This document shows positions 63,757-64,000 of a stretch of 64,000 nt of DNA, one piece after another (the stretch's first letter is position 1; the number at the start of each line of letters is the position of its first letter). The notes beneath the pieces were generated by a model. That model did no database searches. It saw only the letters and a program-made list of their open reading frames with translations, and had not been told where the DNA came from. The DNA is taken from positions 623,501-687,500 of the forward strand of contig NZ_CP046509.1 of assembly GCF_009738185.1 (NCBI RefSeq), given 5' to 3'. This DNA comes from Erwinia sorbitola (lineage in GTDB: Bacteria > Pseudomonadota > Gammaproteobacteria > Enterobacterales > Enterobacteriaceae). A program made the translations under genes and the position numbers.

Positions 63757-64000
63757 ATGTTGACCAACTCTCGCAGTGTAATGTTAATGATGTCGTTTGC
63801 TGCCGGAACCTTTGCTGCTGGTGCTTCATCAAAACCGCGTCATCTGATGCTGGCGCAGCCATCGCAGGGCATCCCCAATAATCCGCTGCCACTGATTATT
63901 TACCCGGAGGTGGTGCCGGAAGAAGTGGAGCAGGGGGAGCAGGGGGAATCAGGGCAACAATGGGAACCGGGGGAACAAGCGGAACAAAATGATGAGGGGA
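63757..64000 (+). CDS. secreted Glu/Gln-rich protein, 3' end outside window
   Basis: 81 codons from an ATG with CAGGAGCC upstream. A signal-like N-terminus (MLTNSRSVMLMMSFAAGTFAAGASS) is followed by RHLMLAQPSQGIPNNPLPLIIYPEVV, which faintly resembles the start of YjlB-type cupins (xPNNPxLPVxxY), and then a low-complexity stretch rich in Glu, Gln and Gly (EQGEQGESGQQWEPGEQAEQ). The cupin likeness is a guess; the protein continues past the window. Confidence 0.55.
   Translation, partial: MLTNSRSVMLMMSFAAGTFAAGASSKPRHLMLAQPSQGIPNNPLPLIIYPEVVPEEVEQGEQGESGQQWEPGEQAEQNDEG

Overview
The window is chromosomal DNA of a gamma-proteobacterium of the order Enterobacterales, most likely Erwiniaceae (Erwinia/Pantoea-like). 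Most genes and much of the gene order match the Escherichia coli rpsU-dnaG to parE and parC-plsC-ftsP regions, but sections are rearranged or inserted. A periplasmic cyclohexadienyl dehydratase, an activity known from Erwinia herbicola, fits this placement. The genus is an inference from remembered families; no search was run.

1-16.4 kb is housekeeping: dnaG (3' part cut off by the window edge) and rpsU on the minus strand, separated by an unusual array of 119-bp tandem repeats; then tsaD, plsY, folB, uppP, cca, ygiM, ygiF-glnE-hldE, ubiK, an FMN riboswitch with ribB, and ygiD. 16.4-26.7 kb holds ygiC-ygiB-tolC, then nudF-yqiB-cpdA-yqiA-parE, a frameshifted LysR regulator, and mdaB-ygiN. A pheC-like gene runs divergently from mdaB.

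27.6-33.5 kb is an AT-rich insert carrying a two-partner secretion locus: two short, paralogous TpsA exoproteins and one TpsB outer-membrane transporter, in the order A-A-B. Core genes resume with parC, plsC and ftsP, followed by dkgA-yqhD with its divergent activator yqhC, then dat-ddc (1,3-diaminopropane synthesis), a DedA-family yghB with a frameshifted C-terminus, metC, exbB-exbD behind a likely Fur box, a citrate/tricarballylate-type MFS symporter and yghA.

50.8-58.8 kb carries a five-gene archaic (Csu-type) chaperone-usher pilus operon. Opposite it is an MHYT-GGDEF-EAL protein, an arrangement suggesting c-di-GMP control of surface attachment. The last part has a ydcR-like MocR regulator, ylaC, a secreted LprI-like protein, and an overlapping gene pair whose architecture matches ToxR/ToxS: a membrane-anchored winged-helix regulator with two C-terminal periplasmic cysteines, plus a small single-helix periplasmic partner. 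The window ends inside a new secreted, Glu/Gln-rich reading frame.

Between genes there are many short, near-perfect palindromes with a shared half-site shape, several acting as shared terminators of convergent genes. Longer palindromic elements of a second family lie at rpsU-dnaG, ygiF-glnE and possibly yqiB-cpdA. I saw no tRNA, rRNA, CRISPR array, insertion sequence or prophage.
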